From: Pandoraea communis
GTDB taxonomy: Bacteria > Pseudomonadota > Gammaproteobacteria > Burkholderiales > Burkholderiaceae
Reading direction: 5' to 3'
Length of the DNA stretch: 64,000 bases
NCBI RefSeq assembly: GCF_902459745.1
Contig: NZ_CABPSJ010000006.1
Location: 62,001-126,000, forward strand
Position 1 is the first letter of the stretch. Each line of letters opens with the position of its first letter. The notes under the pieces are model-generated. The model had not been told where the DNA came from and searched no databases. It saw nothing but the letters and a program-made list of their open reading frames with translations. This document shows positions 1 to 8,775 of this stretch, one piece after another. The position numbers were made by a program, and so were the translations under genes.

Positions 1-1218
1 CAGTGCAAGCTGGGATGCATCGCGGTCGACAATACGGACGCTAAAATTTGAATTGCTGCGCTGAGCCGGACGCCAGCTAGGAGCAACCGGATGCGCAGAG
101 AGCAGTGCTTCCTCAGCTTCCGCCGACCACGCTTTCGTTGAGAAGGTGACATTGGATTCACCGAGTTGCGCTCGCAGAATGAAGAAAGTCTTCGGGTCAT
201 CTGTCACGATGACGGCCCCGACATCGGCGAATCCACTTTCCCGCGCAACCGATAAGAAGTCGGGAATTCGTTTGACCGCGGCAAAATTCGTGCGCATCGC
301 GGCCTCTGTCGCGTCAAGCAGCAAGACCTCTGGGCGCCCAAGGCCCTTCAATGCCGGGGTGGTCAATGCCGCACGCCAGGCACCCTTCTTCACAGTGTGG
401 TGCACAACCATAAGGGCACCCGGTGCCTTGTCAGGAGCATCCCACTCAAGGCTGACCTTCTCGCGCAGGTCGCGCCGATACGCCAGGCGCTCGACTTTCG
501 CGAGGGTGCGTTCGAGCGGATTGGAGACTGTCGTGGTCCAGGCGCGTTTGGTGGGGTCAAAAATGAACGTTGGAATGAGTTCGGCGAGCGATGGGTCTGG
601 AGAGTCGGGTGTGTGCTGACTGAGGTCGTTTAGAGCCCAAAGTGCGGCCAGCATCGCTGGCGATGCCGTGCAGGACTTCACTTCGGTCGTGCCATTGTGC
701 TGCACCCACAGACTGCGATAGAAAGCACTCAGTATCTCGCGGTCGGCAACGACGCCATGGAGCGGCGCGCGACAGGCATGGGTACCGGGATAGAGCAATG
801 TCCGCATGCCACGCAAGTCTTTGACAAAGACCCTTTCGATGTCTGCTAGGGCATGCAACAGCGGCAAGAACGTCAGCTTGGCAGGCCAAACCAAGCAAAG
901 CGATACCCCGCCTTCGTCAGCAGCAGCGAGAACCGTGCTTACGAGCTCCTTTGCCCAAGGTTGCGGAGCGATAGGCTCGCCGGCTGCACGAGAAAGATAG
1001 GTCAGAGGCGCAATTCCGGCACGAATCTTTGCCCATGTCCGCTCTGGACGCGTTGATGCTAGCTTTGCCGGGGGGGCGTCGAGGACCACTTTGGCTTTGG
1101 TCGGTTGCCGCTTCCGCCCAACTGGCTGGGCCGTGAGCTTGCGAGCGAGTTCGACACGCCTTTCGCGTGCTTTTTCTTGGTCGGCTTTGCGTTCTGCCAG
1201 TGATTTCAATCGAGACAT
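1..1218 (-). CDS. Unrecognised protein paired with the N6-methyltransferase (3' end outside window)
   Basis: An uninterrupted minus-strand frame starts at the ATG at 1218 and stays open for 406 codons to the window edge, so the C-terminus is missing. The N-terminus is basic and charged (MSRLKSLAERKADQEKARER), probably helical. The rest is mixed alpha/beta with no motif I recognise: no Walker A, no NPPY and no clear PD-(D/E)XK. The start overlaps the 3' end of the upstream methyltransferase gene by 13 bases, so the two are almost certainly co-translated and functionally paired. Possible roles are a restriction or helicase partner or a specificity subunit, but no domain supports either. The frame is certain, the function unknown. 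Confidence 0.75.
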   Translation of the reverse strand, partial: MSRLKSLAERKADQEKARERRVELARKLTAQPVGRKRQPTKAKVVLDAPPAKLASTRPERTWAKIRAGIAPLTYLSRAAGEPIAPQPWAKELVSTVLAAADEGGVSLCLVWPAKLTFLPLLHALADIERVFVKDLRGMRTLLYPGTHACRAPLHGVVADREILSAFYRSLWVQHNGTTEVKSCTASPAMLAALWALNDLSQHTPDSPDPSLAELIPTFIFDPTKRAWTTTVSNPLERTLAKVERLAYRRDLREKVSLEWDAPDKAPGALMVVHHTVKKGAWRAALTTPALKGLGRPEVLLLDATEAAMRTNFAAVKRIPDFLSVARESGFADVGAVIVTDDPKTFFILRAQLGESNVTFSTKAWSAEAEEALLSAHPVAPSWRPAQRSNSNFSVRIVDRDASQLAL

Positions 1219-2996
1219 TGCGACATCCGAGCTATTTGTTGCTCTGTCGAGTCACTTCTTGGAACTAGGCCGAAAGCTATATTTACCGTTTCGTCCATCG
1301 ACCTACGACAGGCCGCGGCCTCGATGAGCGCCTGTGGGTCGGGCAGTGCGAGTTGCTTGAGTTCAAACGCCGACACGTTTGTGGCGCCGGAGATGCATCG
1401 GAAATATCGGTCGACCGCCCGTGCGCTCAGCAGCTTGGCAAGCTTCGTGGGAGGCAGCACCGGTTTTTCGCTCACCGCCTCTATGATGACAATATGGTTC
1501 TCACCGATAAATCCGCCATGGGCTTCGAAGACCCCCGGCGATACCGCTGCCGCCACCAACCGACGAGGCTGGTCATTTGACGTCACACGTTGCATGACCA
1601 CGCAGGGCGAGGTAACTACCGATTTATGTCTCTTGTTGCCCAAATCCACGAAGCGATGCTCACCGTCGTAGGAAGGCTTATCTTCCAGCCGAACGATTCC
1701 GCCACGAACAATATCCCGTGACCACATCAACGGCATAGCCGTATGCGCCTTAGCTCGGCGAGCATCATTGAGTGACTCGAACTTGGGGCGCTTGTCGCGG
1801 TTCCATACGTATGCGCCGATGCGCACGCGATAACCGTAGTCTGACAAACGGAACCGCGAGAGAGCCGCCTTTTTGAGAAGGACCACATCGTCGACCGAAC
1901 GGGGAATGGGCCACACGGCGCCGGCGTTGGGAAGCACACATTCACCGACATTCGTGTACCGACCAGCAACTGACACTACCGACACGTTGGCTTTCAGGTA
2001 TGTGCGGTCGTCTTCGACGCGTCGTCGCAGCACAGTCAACGCCGTTTCTTGCTCAACGTCGATAAACACCCCCTGTCTGTCACTGACCATGCCGATATGC
2101 GCCACATCCGTGTTTCGGAGGAGGAACTTGCGCAGACGCCCGAAGTACCGCCCGGACAGGAAACTTGTCGGCGTGACCAACGCGGCATAACCGCCGATAC
2201 GCAGCAAGCGCACACATAGCGTTATAAAAAGAGCGTAAAGATTCGGCTGTGCTTCAATGACGTCCGCATACGCGGGCCGAAGTGGCTGTAGCTCTTCGGC
2301 CTTCATCTTCCGATATGGAGGATTGCAAACGACTACATCGACTGTCCCGAGAACAGGGGTCAATTCCGTCAGTGAATTTGCCGAATGGACCATGAACGAT
2401 GGAACGTAGCCAGTCTCCTGAATTTCCTCGTACAGGGCCATGCATAGAAAATGCTTGGACAACATGCACAACGTCTTGTCCAACTCCGCACCGTAGAGAT
2501 GCTTTTCAATGTGCTTAAGCAACCTAAGGGACGTGTATCCCCGTTTTCTCAGCGCTGCTCGCATGCGCTGCGCAATCGGTGCTAAAAAGGCCGCTCCGCC
2601 ACAAGCCGGGTCCAAGAAGTACTGACTCCCGAAATCGACGCCTTGAGCGGTCAAGTCATCTAGCAGCCCATCAGTAATCGATGCTGGCGTGAAGTACATC
2701 GCATGCTGTTTCCGATGACCTTCATCAACCAGCATCGCGTATGACGAACTGAGCCAATATATCGCATCCAGAAAGGTCATTTGACTGAGGGCCGAGACAA
2801 ATGCGTCCAACTCCGCCTCACCAGCGAGACCCTTCGAATATGGCAGAGACGGCTTGGGAAGCCCGGGAAAAGCAGTCTTACACCACACGTTCAGCACCGT
2901 ACCGACAAGCGTTGGCACGTCGCTTTCGGAACGCTTAACCGCCAAGCCGAGGCGTCTGATGCGCCGCTTGATAGATAGCTTCGACAACGGCGCCAT
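1206..2996 (-). CDS. Eco57I-class N6-adenine DNA methyltransferase
   Basis: This 596-residue protein transfers a methyl group from SAM to adenine N6 in DNA. Numbered from the GTG at 2999, motif I (SAM binding) is DPACGGA at about 130-136 and catalytic motif IV is NPPY at 226-229. The C-terminal half (about 330-590) is large enough for a target-recognition domain, as in type IIG and Eco57I enzymes, but I see no fused nuclease motif. I chose the ATG at 2996 because AGGAGG lies just upstream; a GTG sits one codon earlier at 2999. It lies between an ABC-3C system and an unknown partner on the same strand. It could protect host DNA in a restriction-like or methylation-dependent defence system. The methyltransferase call is firm; the system type is open. 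Confidence 0.9.
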   Translation of the reverse strand: MAPLSKLSIKRRIRRLGLAVKRSESDVPTLVGTVLNVWCKTAFPGLPKPSLPYSKGLAGEAELDAFVSALSQMTFLDAIYWLSSSYAMLVDEGHRKQHAMYFTPASITDGLLDDLTAQGVDFGSQYFLDPACGGAAFLAPIAQRMRAALRKRGYTSLRLLKHIEKHLYGAELDKTLCMLSKHFLCMALYEEIQETGYVPSFMVHSANSLTELTPVLGTVDVVVCNPPYRKMKAEELQPLRPAYADVIEAQPNLYALFITLCVRLLRIGGYAALVTPTSFLSGRYFGRLRKFLLRNTDVAHIGMVSDRQGVFIDVEQETALTVLRRRVEDDRTYLKANVSVVSVAGRYTNVGECVLPNAGAVWPIPRSVDDVVLLKKAALSRFRLSDYGYRVRIGAYVWNRDKRPKFESLNDARRAKAHTAMPLMWSRDIVRGGIVRLEDKPSYDGEHRFVDLGNKRHKSVVTSPCVVMQRVTSNDQPRRLVAAAVSPGVFEAHGGFIGENHIVIIEAVSEKPVLPPTKLAKLLSARAVDRYFRCISGATNVSAFELKQLALPDPQALIEAAACRRSMDETVNIAFGLVPRSDSTEQQIARMSQCLD

Positions 2997-3136
2997 CACC
3001 TCGCCTCCTGGTTGGTCGCTTCGACAGCCTGCCGCTCTGCCTGTCGCGCTTCGTTCATCCCAATATCCTCGGACGTTCCCTTTAATTCACGTGAGCAAGC
3101 GATTGGGGTAGTGGTTGCCTTGTACGCCACTGCCAC
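2996..3136 (-). CDS. Possible 46-residue leader ORF before the methyltransferase
   Basis: Between the ATPase gene and the methyltransferase a short minus-strand frame runs from a GTG at 3136, with an internal ATG at 3058. Its TGA at 2996-2998 overlaps the methyltransferase ATG (TGATG). The predicted C-terminal half is hydrophilic and helical (MNEARQAERQAVEATNQEAR), and the methyltransferase ribosome-binding site lies inside it. The overlap suggests translational coupling or a leader peptide. No family is recognised, and the frame could be open by chance. Confidence 0.3.
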   Translation of the reverse strand: MAVAYKATTTPIACSRELKGTSEDIGMNEARQAERQAVEATNQEAR

Positions 3137-3161
3137 CGCCGTACAAGGTGCCGACCGAAAG

Positions 3162-5015
3162 TCAGGCTTGTTGCCACGAAGGTGGAATCAACGCCTCCCG
3201 GCCGCGGAACTCAGGCAGAAGATGCACGTAGTTCATGCCCGCAAACGTGTCCTTGGGCACATGCTCGAACACAATCATCTGGAACTCAGTCTCGTACTCT
3301 TTATTCATCCGTGCTACGAAGTCGTTGAGCAACTGAAAAGCAGTCGACACTTTCTCACTATCACTATTCTCAAGAATCACATTATCTTTTGCTTTTTCGT
3401 CAGGGTAATACGGGCGGCTCGGCTGGTCGATGATGAGGAAGCTGGGAACAAAGGGGGATTTGTGGCTTATCGCGACCTCGTGAAGTGCTAGAAACTGCAA
3501 GAGGTGCAGGAACATGTGGTTCGAGCTGCTACCAACATTCTCAATGAGGCTAGAACGTGGCTTGCGCAGTCGCAACCTCTTTTCCTTGTAGGCAAAATCC
3601 GTCTGATAGGTCGAGTAGTTCGCGAGTGCGTTCTTGGTGTCTTTGAGCAACCCCTGCGCAATTTCGTTAATCATTGAAATGACCGATGCGCGAGTTTCAT
3701 CGACATCACGCACCTGGATGGCGTCGATTTGTTCTTGGAGCTCGTCCGTCTGAAGCATCGGCACTTCCGCTACGACCACCGGGGCGACAGCCTCATATGC
3801 CGAAAAGCGCCCCTTCGCCTCACCAACGAAGAGCCACTTCTCCCGTTCTGATGCAAAGGACAGCGGCTCCCGCGGTAACCCCGTGAGTTCGCGCTCCAGC
3901 TTGAATCTCTCTTCCTGAAGAGACCGAACCATCGTGTTAATCTGACCATCTACCGGCTGCTTTCGCGCAGTCGACTTTTTCACTGCTAACAAATCGGCCT
4001 TAAGGCTACTGATAAGGTCATCAAACATCTCCGATTTGAGCACGCTCGGAGCCTGCTTGATGAGTTGCTCGATGGGAAGCAGACTGTCTTCCGCGTTCTT
4101 CAAAGTATCCTTGTAGGCACGATACTCTGACGTGAACTGATTCAGTTTACGAAGCCGGCGCTCGACAGAGAAAAGTTCCGCGCTAGCCTCTGCATAGCGG
4201 TCCAAAGTACGCCCCGTGTCGGCCGACGCTGCCTCGTCGATTGCTCGCCTAACAACCTCCCGCGAGATTGTGGAAGGCGAACCATTGAAAATTCCGTACT
4301 CAGCGGCCTTCACCGCAATCTGGCGCACCTCCTTCTCAAACTCATCGCTGCCTGAGCTCAGTTGAGCACTTTTGCGCTCCGCCCGCCGCAGCTCCTTCTC
4401 AAGAAGCTCTTTGCGCTCGCGTGCAGCCATGTTCGCGAGGTCGTCAATTCCAAGCGCCATGTCGAATATACGCGGCAATGCTTCGCGATAACGCTCTTCC
4501 GCCTGCTTGTCGAAGAAGACCTTGCTGTTCGTAATGATGTCTTCGGAGATCGTGTTAAACAGGAAGAAATACCGGAACGAGACTTTCGAGTTGGCTTTGA
4601 TTGCCTTGCCGCCATAGGCAACGGTCACCTTCTCATCGATGTGAAACTCGCCTTCAAGTATCTCCCGAATATCCTCCTCCCTTGTGGTCCTCTCAGGGAA
4701 ATCCGGCACGACACCAGTCGAGGAAAAATAATACTCGTCCGAGACTTCGTTCCCCCGCGGACTTCTACGAGCGAGCGCGTAAGTCTTGTCATTCACGTAG
4801 AACCTTAGTCCGTACCAACCTACGTTCTCGTTGATAATGCTGTCGGGAAGCTTGTGCGAGCTGGCGAGGAAGCAATAGTCGATGATGTCGAGCAATGCAC
4901 TCTTGCCTGTATGGCTTTCACCGGAAAGCACGTTCACTCGGTTTCGTGCGAACTCAAGACTGCGCCGTTGGCCGTTCTTCGACCACAGAGTGATGGAATC
5001 AAAGCCGAAATTCAA
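3162..5015 (-). CDS. ABC-3C system ATPase, DUF3732-type SMC/RecN-like
   Basis: This 617-residue ABC-class ATPase has a Walker A, GESHTGKS, at residues 32-39, and a Walker B-like segment FLIIDQPS near residue 525, followed by a predicted C-terminal ATPase half. The charged middle (about 195-470) is predicted to be coiled coil, giving the SMC/RecN/Rad50 layout. The opening lines (MNFGFDSITLW, then a GKSALLDIIDYC-type loop) match the DUF3732 family, which published surveys place as the ATPase of ABC three-component conflict systems. In that model the ATPase senses a nucleoprotein state and licenses the associated effector. Its start overlaps the middle-component gene by four bases (ATGA). Confidence 0.85.
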   Translation of the reverse strand: MNFGFDSITLWSKNGQRRSLEFARNRVNVLSGESHTGKSALLDIIDYCFLASSHKLPDSIINENVGWYGLRFYVNDKTYALARRSPRGNEVSDEYYFSSTGVVPDFPERTTREEDIREILEGEFHIDEKVTVAYGGKAIKANSKVSFRYFFLFNTISEDIITNSKVFFDKQAEERYREALPRIFDMALGIDDLANMAARERKELLEKELRRAERKSAQLSSGSDEFEKEVRQIAVKAAEYGIFNGSPSTISREVVRRAIDEAASADTGRTLDRYAEASAELFSVERRLRKLNQFTSEYRAYKDTLKNAEDSLLPIEQLIKQAPSVLKSEMFDDLISSLKADLLAVKKSTARKQPVDGQINTMVRSLQEERFKLERELTGLPREPLSFASEREKWLFVGEAKGRFSAYEAVAPVVVAEVPMLQTDELQEQIDAIQVRDVDETRASVISMINEIAQGLLKDTKNALANYSTYQTDFAYKEKRLRLRKPRSSLIENVGSSSNHMFLHLLQFLALHEVAISHKSPFVPSFLIIDQPSRPYYPDEKAKDNVILENSDSEKVSTAFQLLNDFVARMNKEYETEFQMIVFEHVPKDTFAGMNYVHLLPEFRGREALIPPSWQQA

Positions 5016-5458
5016 AGCTGCACCCTAAAATTTAGATATAGTTCATCGACCGGACTCGCCAGTACCGCCGCGATATGGCTAGCCGCCTTCGCGATTCTTT
5101 GCGCCCGCTTTCCAAAGCTAGAATCGATGCTCAACGGCTGCAATAAGACTAGCTTGCCGTCGAATTTTGCGTACCCCGCCGCCACTATCAATTGGATAGC
5201 GTTCACCGTCACGGAGAGTCCTTCGTTGAAGCGCGAATTAAAGTTTGCAAACAAATCTGGCCTATGTGCAACCAATGCGGCGGCTTTCCGCTTCACAACC
5301 CTACCGTTACCCAAATAACTCACGGTCGAATCGTGCATAACGAGTGGCATCACAAGTAGTGCTTTTGCAATACTCAACTGCTCGGAATGGGCAAGAACCG
5401 CCATCAGCGCAGTCGCGCAAACTCCTACGTTGTTATATCCTACCCATCGCTCAGTCAT
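5012..5458 (-). CDS. ABC-3C middle component
   Basis: This small 148-residue protein lies between the effector and the ATPase genes. I place the start at the ATG at 5458 (MTERWVGYNNVGVCATAL), overlapping the upstream stop codon by eight bases; a start at 5521 would be buried deep in that gene. The sequence is mostly hydrophobic helix with a segment like MPLVMHDSTVSYLGNGRVVK, as in ABC-3C middle components, where a small helical protein is thought to bridge ATPase and effector. It has no enzymatic motif. Assignment rests mainly on gene order, size and overlap at both ends. Confidence 0.75.
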   Translation of the reverse strand: MTERWVGYNNVGVCATALMAVLAHSEQLSIAKALLVMPLVMHDSTVSYLGNGRVVKRKAAALVAHRPDLFANFNSRFNEGLSVTVNAIQLIVAAGYAKFDGKLVLLQPLSIDSSFGKRAQRIAKAASHIAAVLASPVDELYLNFRVQL

Positions 5459-6698
5459 TGTCTTTCCAGTCTTTATGCCAGCCGATGCGCCCGATGTCCG
5501 AGAGGTGATAAAGCTCACCATTACTCAGCCGTGTGTCGAGGTCCGTTTCGCTCAACCTGAATCGCTCGCGTCTAAGCATCGTCAGCAAATCCATCGCTGA
5601 GTCCATTATTTCCGCCAGACTTTTGCAGCTTCGAAACGAGCCGTGAAATTCGTTCTCCCATCGCAGGTACACCTCATCGTGAAAATCCTCGACTTCGTCA
5701 CTGACGAGATTTCCTTCCTGGACCCACCGTTCGAGATTTCTTGAGATTCTGAGCTTGTATTTTGTGTATTCAACCGCCCGCTCGTTGTCTGCATCGGTAA
5801 TAGCGCCAATCTCCAACAATCGCTGGATGAATCTCTGCGCAAAGATGTCGTCAGGCAACTCCGGCTCGAAGCGGTAATGCACTAGCTTTTTAGTCCGAGC
5901 GTCGTCGAATATTTTGGCGTATCGGAGGGCAAAGTCTTCGAAGCTAATCTTAACGGCTTGGCCATTCTTCACAGCAATAAAGTTGTCGCTTCTGATTCTC
6001 GAATCGAGGCGTTCGAACACCGCATCGACCTTGTCCATATCGACGATTTTCTCCCTGATTGAACGCTTGACCCGACCGATAATGTCTTCGAGCTCAAGTT
6101 CAAGGCGAATGTTTTCGAAAAATTTCTTCCGTACCGCCAGGTCAAGTTGCGCGACGGACAAAATATACTTCTTAATTTCTGCATCTTGCGTCTTGTTAGC
6201 AAGATAGTCGATGTGCTCTCGCAGCGGCTCAAAATCACCATTGCCATCCTGAAAATCGACAGCTAACTGAAGAAACTTGTTTGATTTGCTGTGCGACTTA
6301 TTGGAAACAAGATGAAACTCAGTATTCTCGGCGAACTTTAGCTGCTTAGCGCTTTCCTTGCGCCCATCTACCTTGTCGCTGATGACCTGCGACCAGTTGT
6401 AAAGGGTCTTCCATAGGTCGGCATCGAGCTCTGAGAGCGCCACTGGAGTGCCCGAAGCGTTCGTTTGGACAGTATGCTTGACTTGGTAGAGGATATTGAA
6501 ATCAGCGTCGAGTTCGGTATGAACATCGTCTTTGATTTCAAGGCCAGCGGATTGGCCCGCTCCCAAGTTCAATATGCGGTGAAGGAAATAATAGTATTGG
6601 TAGTCAAATCCAATACTCGTGTCACCCGCACTGGTCTTTTCAGTGAAGCTTTTTTCTTCTGCCACGTGCTGCGCCCAGTTCTGTTGCCGACTATGCAC
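5451..6698 (-). CDS. ABC-3C effector with restriction-endonuclease-like N-terminus
   Basis: This 415-residue first gene of the minus-strand operon starts at a GTG at 6698 with GAGG about nine bases upstream. Its N-terminal domain has the signature of DUF4297/Cap4-like PD-(D/E)XK nucleases: GFDYQ at 30-34, E54 with DD at 57-58, and QVK at 72-74, where E, D and K are the likely metal-site residues. The rest is helical and charged and probably forms the ABC-3C C-terminal docking region. By analogy with ABC-3C systems it is the DNA-cleaving effector controlled by the ATPase. The nuclease call comes from motif reading and is untested. Confidence 0.75.
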   Translation of the reverse strand: MHSRQQNWAQHVAEEKSFTEKTSAGDTSIGFDYQYYYFLHRILNLGAGQSAGLEIKDDVHTELDADFNILYQVKHTVQTNASGTPVALSELDADLWKTLYNWSQVISDKVDGRKESAKQLKFAENTEFHLVSNKSHSKSNKFLQLAVDFQDGNGDFEPLREHIDYLANKTQDAEIKKYILSVAQLDLAVRKKFFENIRLELELEDIIGRVKRSIREKIVDMDKVDAVFERLDSRIRSDNFIAVKNGQAVKISFEDFALRYAKIFDDARTKKLVHYRFEPELPDDIFAQRFIQRLLEIGAITDADNERAVEYTKYKLRISRNLERWVQEGNLVSDEVEDFHDEVYLRWENEFHGSFRSCKSLAEIMDSAMDLLTMLRRERFRLSETDLDTRLSNGELYHLSDIGRIGWHKDWKDND

Positions 6699-7509
6699 AT
6701 CGCCACCGCCTCGTATCTATCGAGCATAAATTCTGGTGGCATCCCCGAAATCTAACCCTTTCGCATATGAAAGCCATTAGTAGCCCGATGATACTTCGTT
6801 CGCCAAATTTTCGGGAGCTTTAGGATATGCGTTGACGTTGATTTACTGCCGCCTTCGATTGAGAGGAAGCCCCTTTCGGCTCCGCCCGGCGGCGACACCT
6901 GCCGGCATCTTCTACGCGGGCGTACCGGACCTGCGCATCGCCGACACCGAAGTCAATTCCCCTTGTGGTTTGGGGCAAGGAGCAATCTGGCGCATGGGAT
7001 TTCGAATAAACACCTTTATTTTCATAAACTTATGATGAACTCACCCCACCCCAGTGCCGCCTCAGGCACACTAATCCTCAACTTAAAGCGCTACAAAAGG
7101 GTTTACCACATATGTGACATCGAAGGCTTGCCTACAATCACACGGGCAATTTGACGTCTTGCCAATGTAACCAAGGAAAGTGACAGGCTCTTGAGAATTC
7201 GGGGAGTTTCTTGTAAGGTACGTGCACACCGGTGCAATGCCGGTGTGCGGTACAGAGAACGCGACTGATGACGTAGTCCTGCTCCACCCAGCGTGGCCGA
7301 GCCCTATTTATGAAGGGCTTACTACTCTGGGAGATGAAAGGTGGCGCGACTTGTATATCGTGAATTGCGGTCTCTGGATGTTTTGACTATGGCACATACA
7401 AGCTGCCATGGTTGGTATCTCTCTAGGCGCAGGCCCCCGGCCCCGCTAGTCGCAGCGAATCCCACTAGCCCAATACAGAGCGCTCTCATCAACCTGAGCG
7501 AATCGCATC
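6699..7509. other. Intergenic gap between defence operon and recombinase operon
   Basis: These 811 bases separate divergent operons and should hold both promoters. No convincing gene is present; the longest frame (6832-7035) has no RBS or family. A GC-rich patch at about 6850-6965 stands out from AT-rich flanks and could be a remnant of older chromosomal DNA. The segment at 7218-7331 contains several nested inverted repeats, listed separately. Confidence 0.7.
7218..7331 (+). other. Cluster of inverted repeats upstream of the recombinase operon
   Basis: Three potential stem-loops follow one another. The strongest pairs GCACACCGG (7224-7232) with CCGGTGTGC (7240-7248) around a 7-base loop, flanked by GTAC on both sides. 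A short GACT/AGTC pair lies at 7263-7278. A nested structure pairs CCCAG (7287-7291) with CTGGG (7327-7331), enclosing AGCCCT (7300-7305) and AGGGCT (7314-7319). The arrangement could be a structured RNA leader, a small RNA or a recombinase binding site. The inverted repeats are directly visible; the function is inferred. Confidence 0.5.
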
Positions 7510-8775
7510 ATGGCGCGGCTTGAATTCATCCTCTATGAGTTCTTCGGCGCTTCATTGCAAGCCCAGGAGAAACTCGTTTGGGCGAAACAGGCAAAGCTCC
7601 CTATCGAACGGCTCCCACAAATTTTCTGGGAAGACCGTCGTGGGTGGGACGAAGCAAACCTATGGTCGCTGGAACGAGCAGCGTCAGGTGAGGTCAAGGC
7701 AGAGACGATAAAACGCACCATGAAGCACCTGTGCCGATATGCCAATTTCCTCGAAACCGAAGGCATTGACTGGCAGCACTTCCCTGTGCGGAAAGACGAG
7801 CAAGTGCTCAGAATGTTCCGAAAACATCAGATAGACCAAGTAAAAGACGGCACTCTGGAAAGCAGTACGGCAACAAACGGCATGAATGCCGTCATCCAAT
7901 TTTACCGGTTTGCCAATTCGCACAATCTCGTACGCCCTGGTGGACCGATGTGGGATGACCGCTTAACGGTCATCCGCTTTCACGATTCGGTCGGCTTCAA
8001 GCGCGCAGTGGTCCGACTATCAACAGACCTAAGAATACCAAACCGCAAGCAGGTAGGCACCCGGCTTGAGGACGGTCTCTTACCGCTTCGCGCGGAACAC
8101 ATGGGTAAGCTGCTGGCGTACACGGCCACGAACGAAATTAACGAATTGCATCTGATGCTGAGCACCGGCTTCTTCACGGGAGCGCGAATTGGCACCATCA
8201 CTACTCTCACCGTATCGGGTTTGCAAACAGCTCGCGAAGACCCGCTCACTCCGGGCATCTATTTGCTCCCTGTGGGCCCAGGTACCGGCGTCGCAACGAA
8301 GAATTCAGTCTCTGGCGACCTCATGGTCCCCAAAGCGGTACTAGCCGACTTAAAAAAATACGCATCGTCGACAGCACGTCTACTCAGAGAAGCAAAGGCG
8401 CTGCCGTCGGATAAAAACCTGCTGTTTCTGGCGCGGAGTAGCCGTCCGTACACCGTCCAGACGGTAAACCGTCTGGTCCAGGAGATGAGAAAACGGGCCG
8501 TCCTCGCCGGCTTGCAGTTCATGCAGCGCTTTCGATTCCACCAATCTCGCGCCACATTCGGAACTTGGTTGATGCGACTTCTACTCGACAACGGTGTACC
8601 ACCGAGCGTTGCAATAGGCATCGTCAAAGACGCCATGTTGCACAAGGATGAGAAGACCACCTTGGGTTACATAAAATTTCTGGAAAATATGCGCGGAAAA
8701 GAACAGGCCGCAGCAGCATTCAACAAGGCATTCACTGGACTCTACAACAGGGACTGGAACGATGCCGATGCATGA
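7510..8775 (+). CDS. Tyrosine recombinase 1 of a multi-recombinase module
   Basis: This 421-residue site-specific recombinase has an N-terminal SAM-like core-binding region (about 60-190) and a C-terminal catalytic domain. All catalytic residues are visible: Arg226 in TGARIG, His344 and Arg347 in HQSR, His378 in LHKD, and the nucleophile Tyr387 in LGYIKF. It should cut and rejoin DNA through a 3'-phosphotyrosine. It is the first of four overlapping plus-strand genes, and the next starts inside its last 14 bases. The layout recalls Tn554 TnpA/TnpB/TnpC, RIT elements and Gamma-Mobile-Trio modules; I cannot assign it to one by eye. The ribosome-binding site is weak. Confidence 0.9.
   Translation: MARLEFILYEFFGASLQAQEKLVWAKQAKLPIERLPQIFWEDRRGWDEANLWSLERAASGEVKAETIKRTMKHLCRYANFLETEGIDWQHFPVRKDEQVLRMFRKHQIDQVKDGTLESSTATNGMNAVIQFYRFANSHNLVRPGGPMWDDRLTVIRFHDSVGFKRAVVRLSTDLRIPNRKQVGTRLEDGLLPLRAEHMGKLLAYTATNEINELHLMLSTGFFTGARIGTITTLTVSGLQTAREDPLTPGIYLLPVGPGTGVATKNSVSGDLMVPKAVLADLKKYASSTARLLREAKALPSDKNLLFLARSSRPYTVQTVNRLVQEMRKRAVLAGLQFMQRFRFHQSRATFGTWLMRLLLDNGVPPSVAIGIVKDAMLHKDEKTTLGYIKFLENMRGKEQAAAAFNKAFTGLYNRDWNDADA

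Noticed and set aside
6832-7035. A 67-codon plus-strand frame in the island gap
   Set aside because: No RBS, no family, and it crosses the GC-rich patch boundary.
7224-7331. Integron attC site or retron RNA
   Set aside because: No attC core (RYYYAAC/GTTRRRY) and no reverse transcriptase or integron integrase nearby; kept only as an unexplained inverted-repeat cluster.
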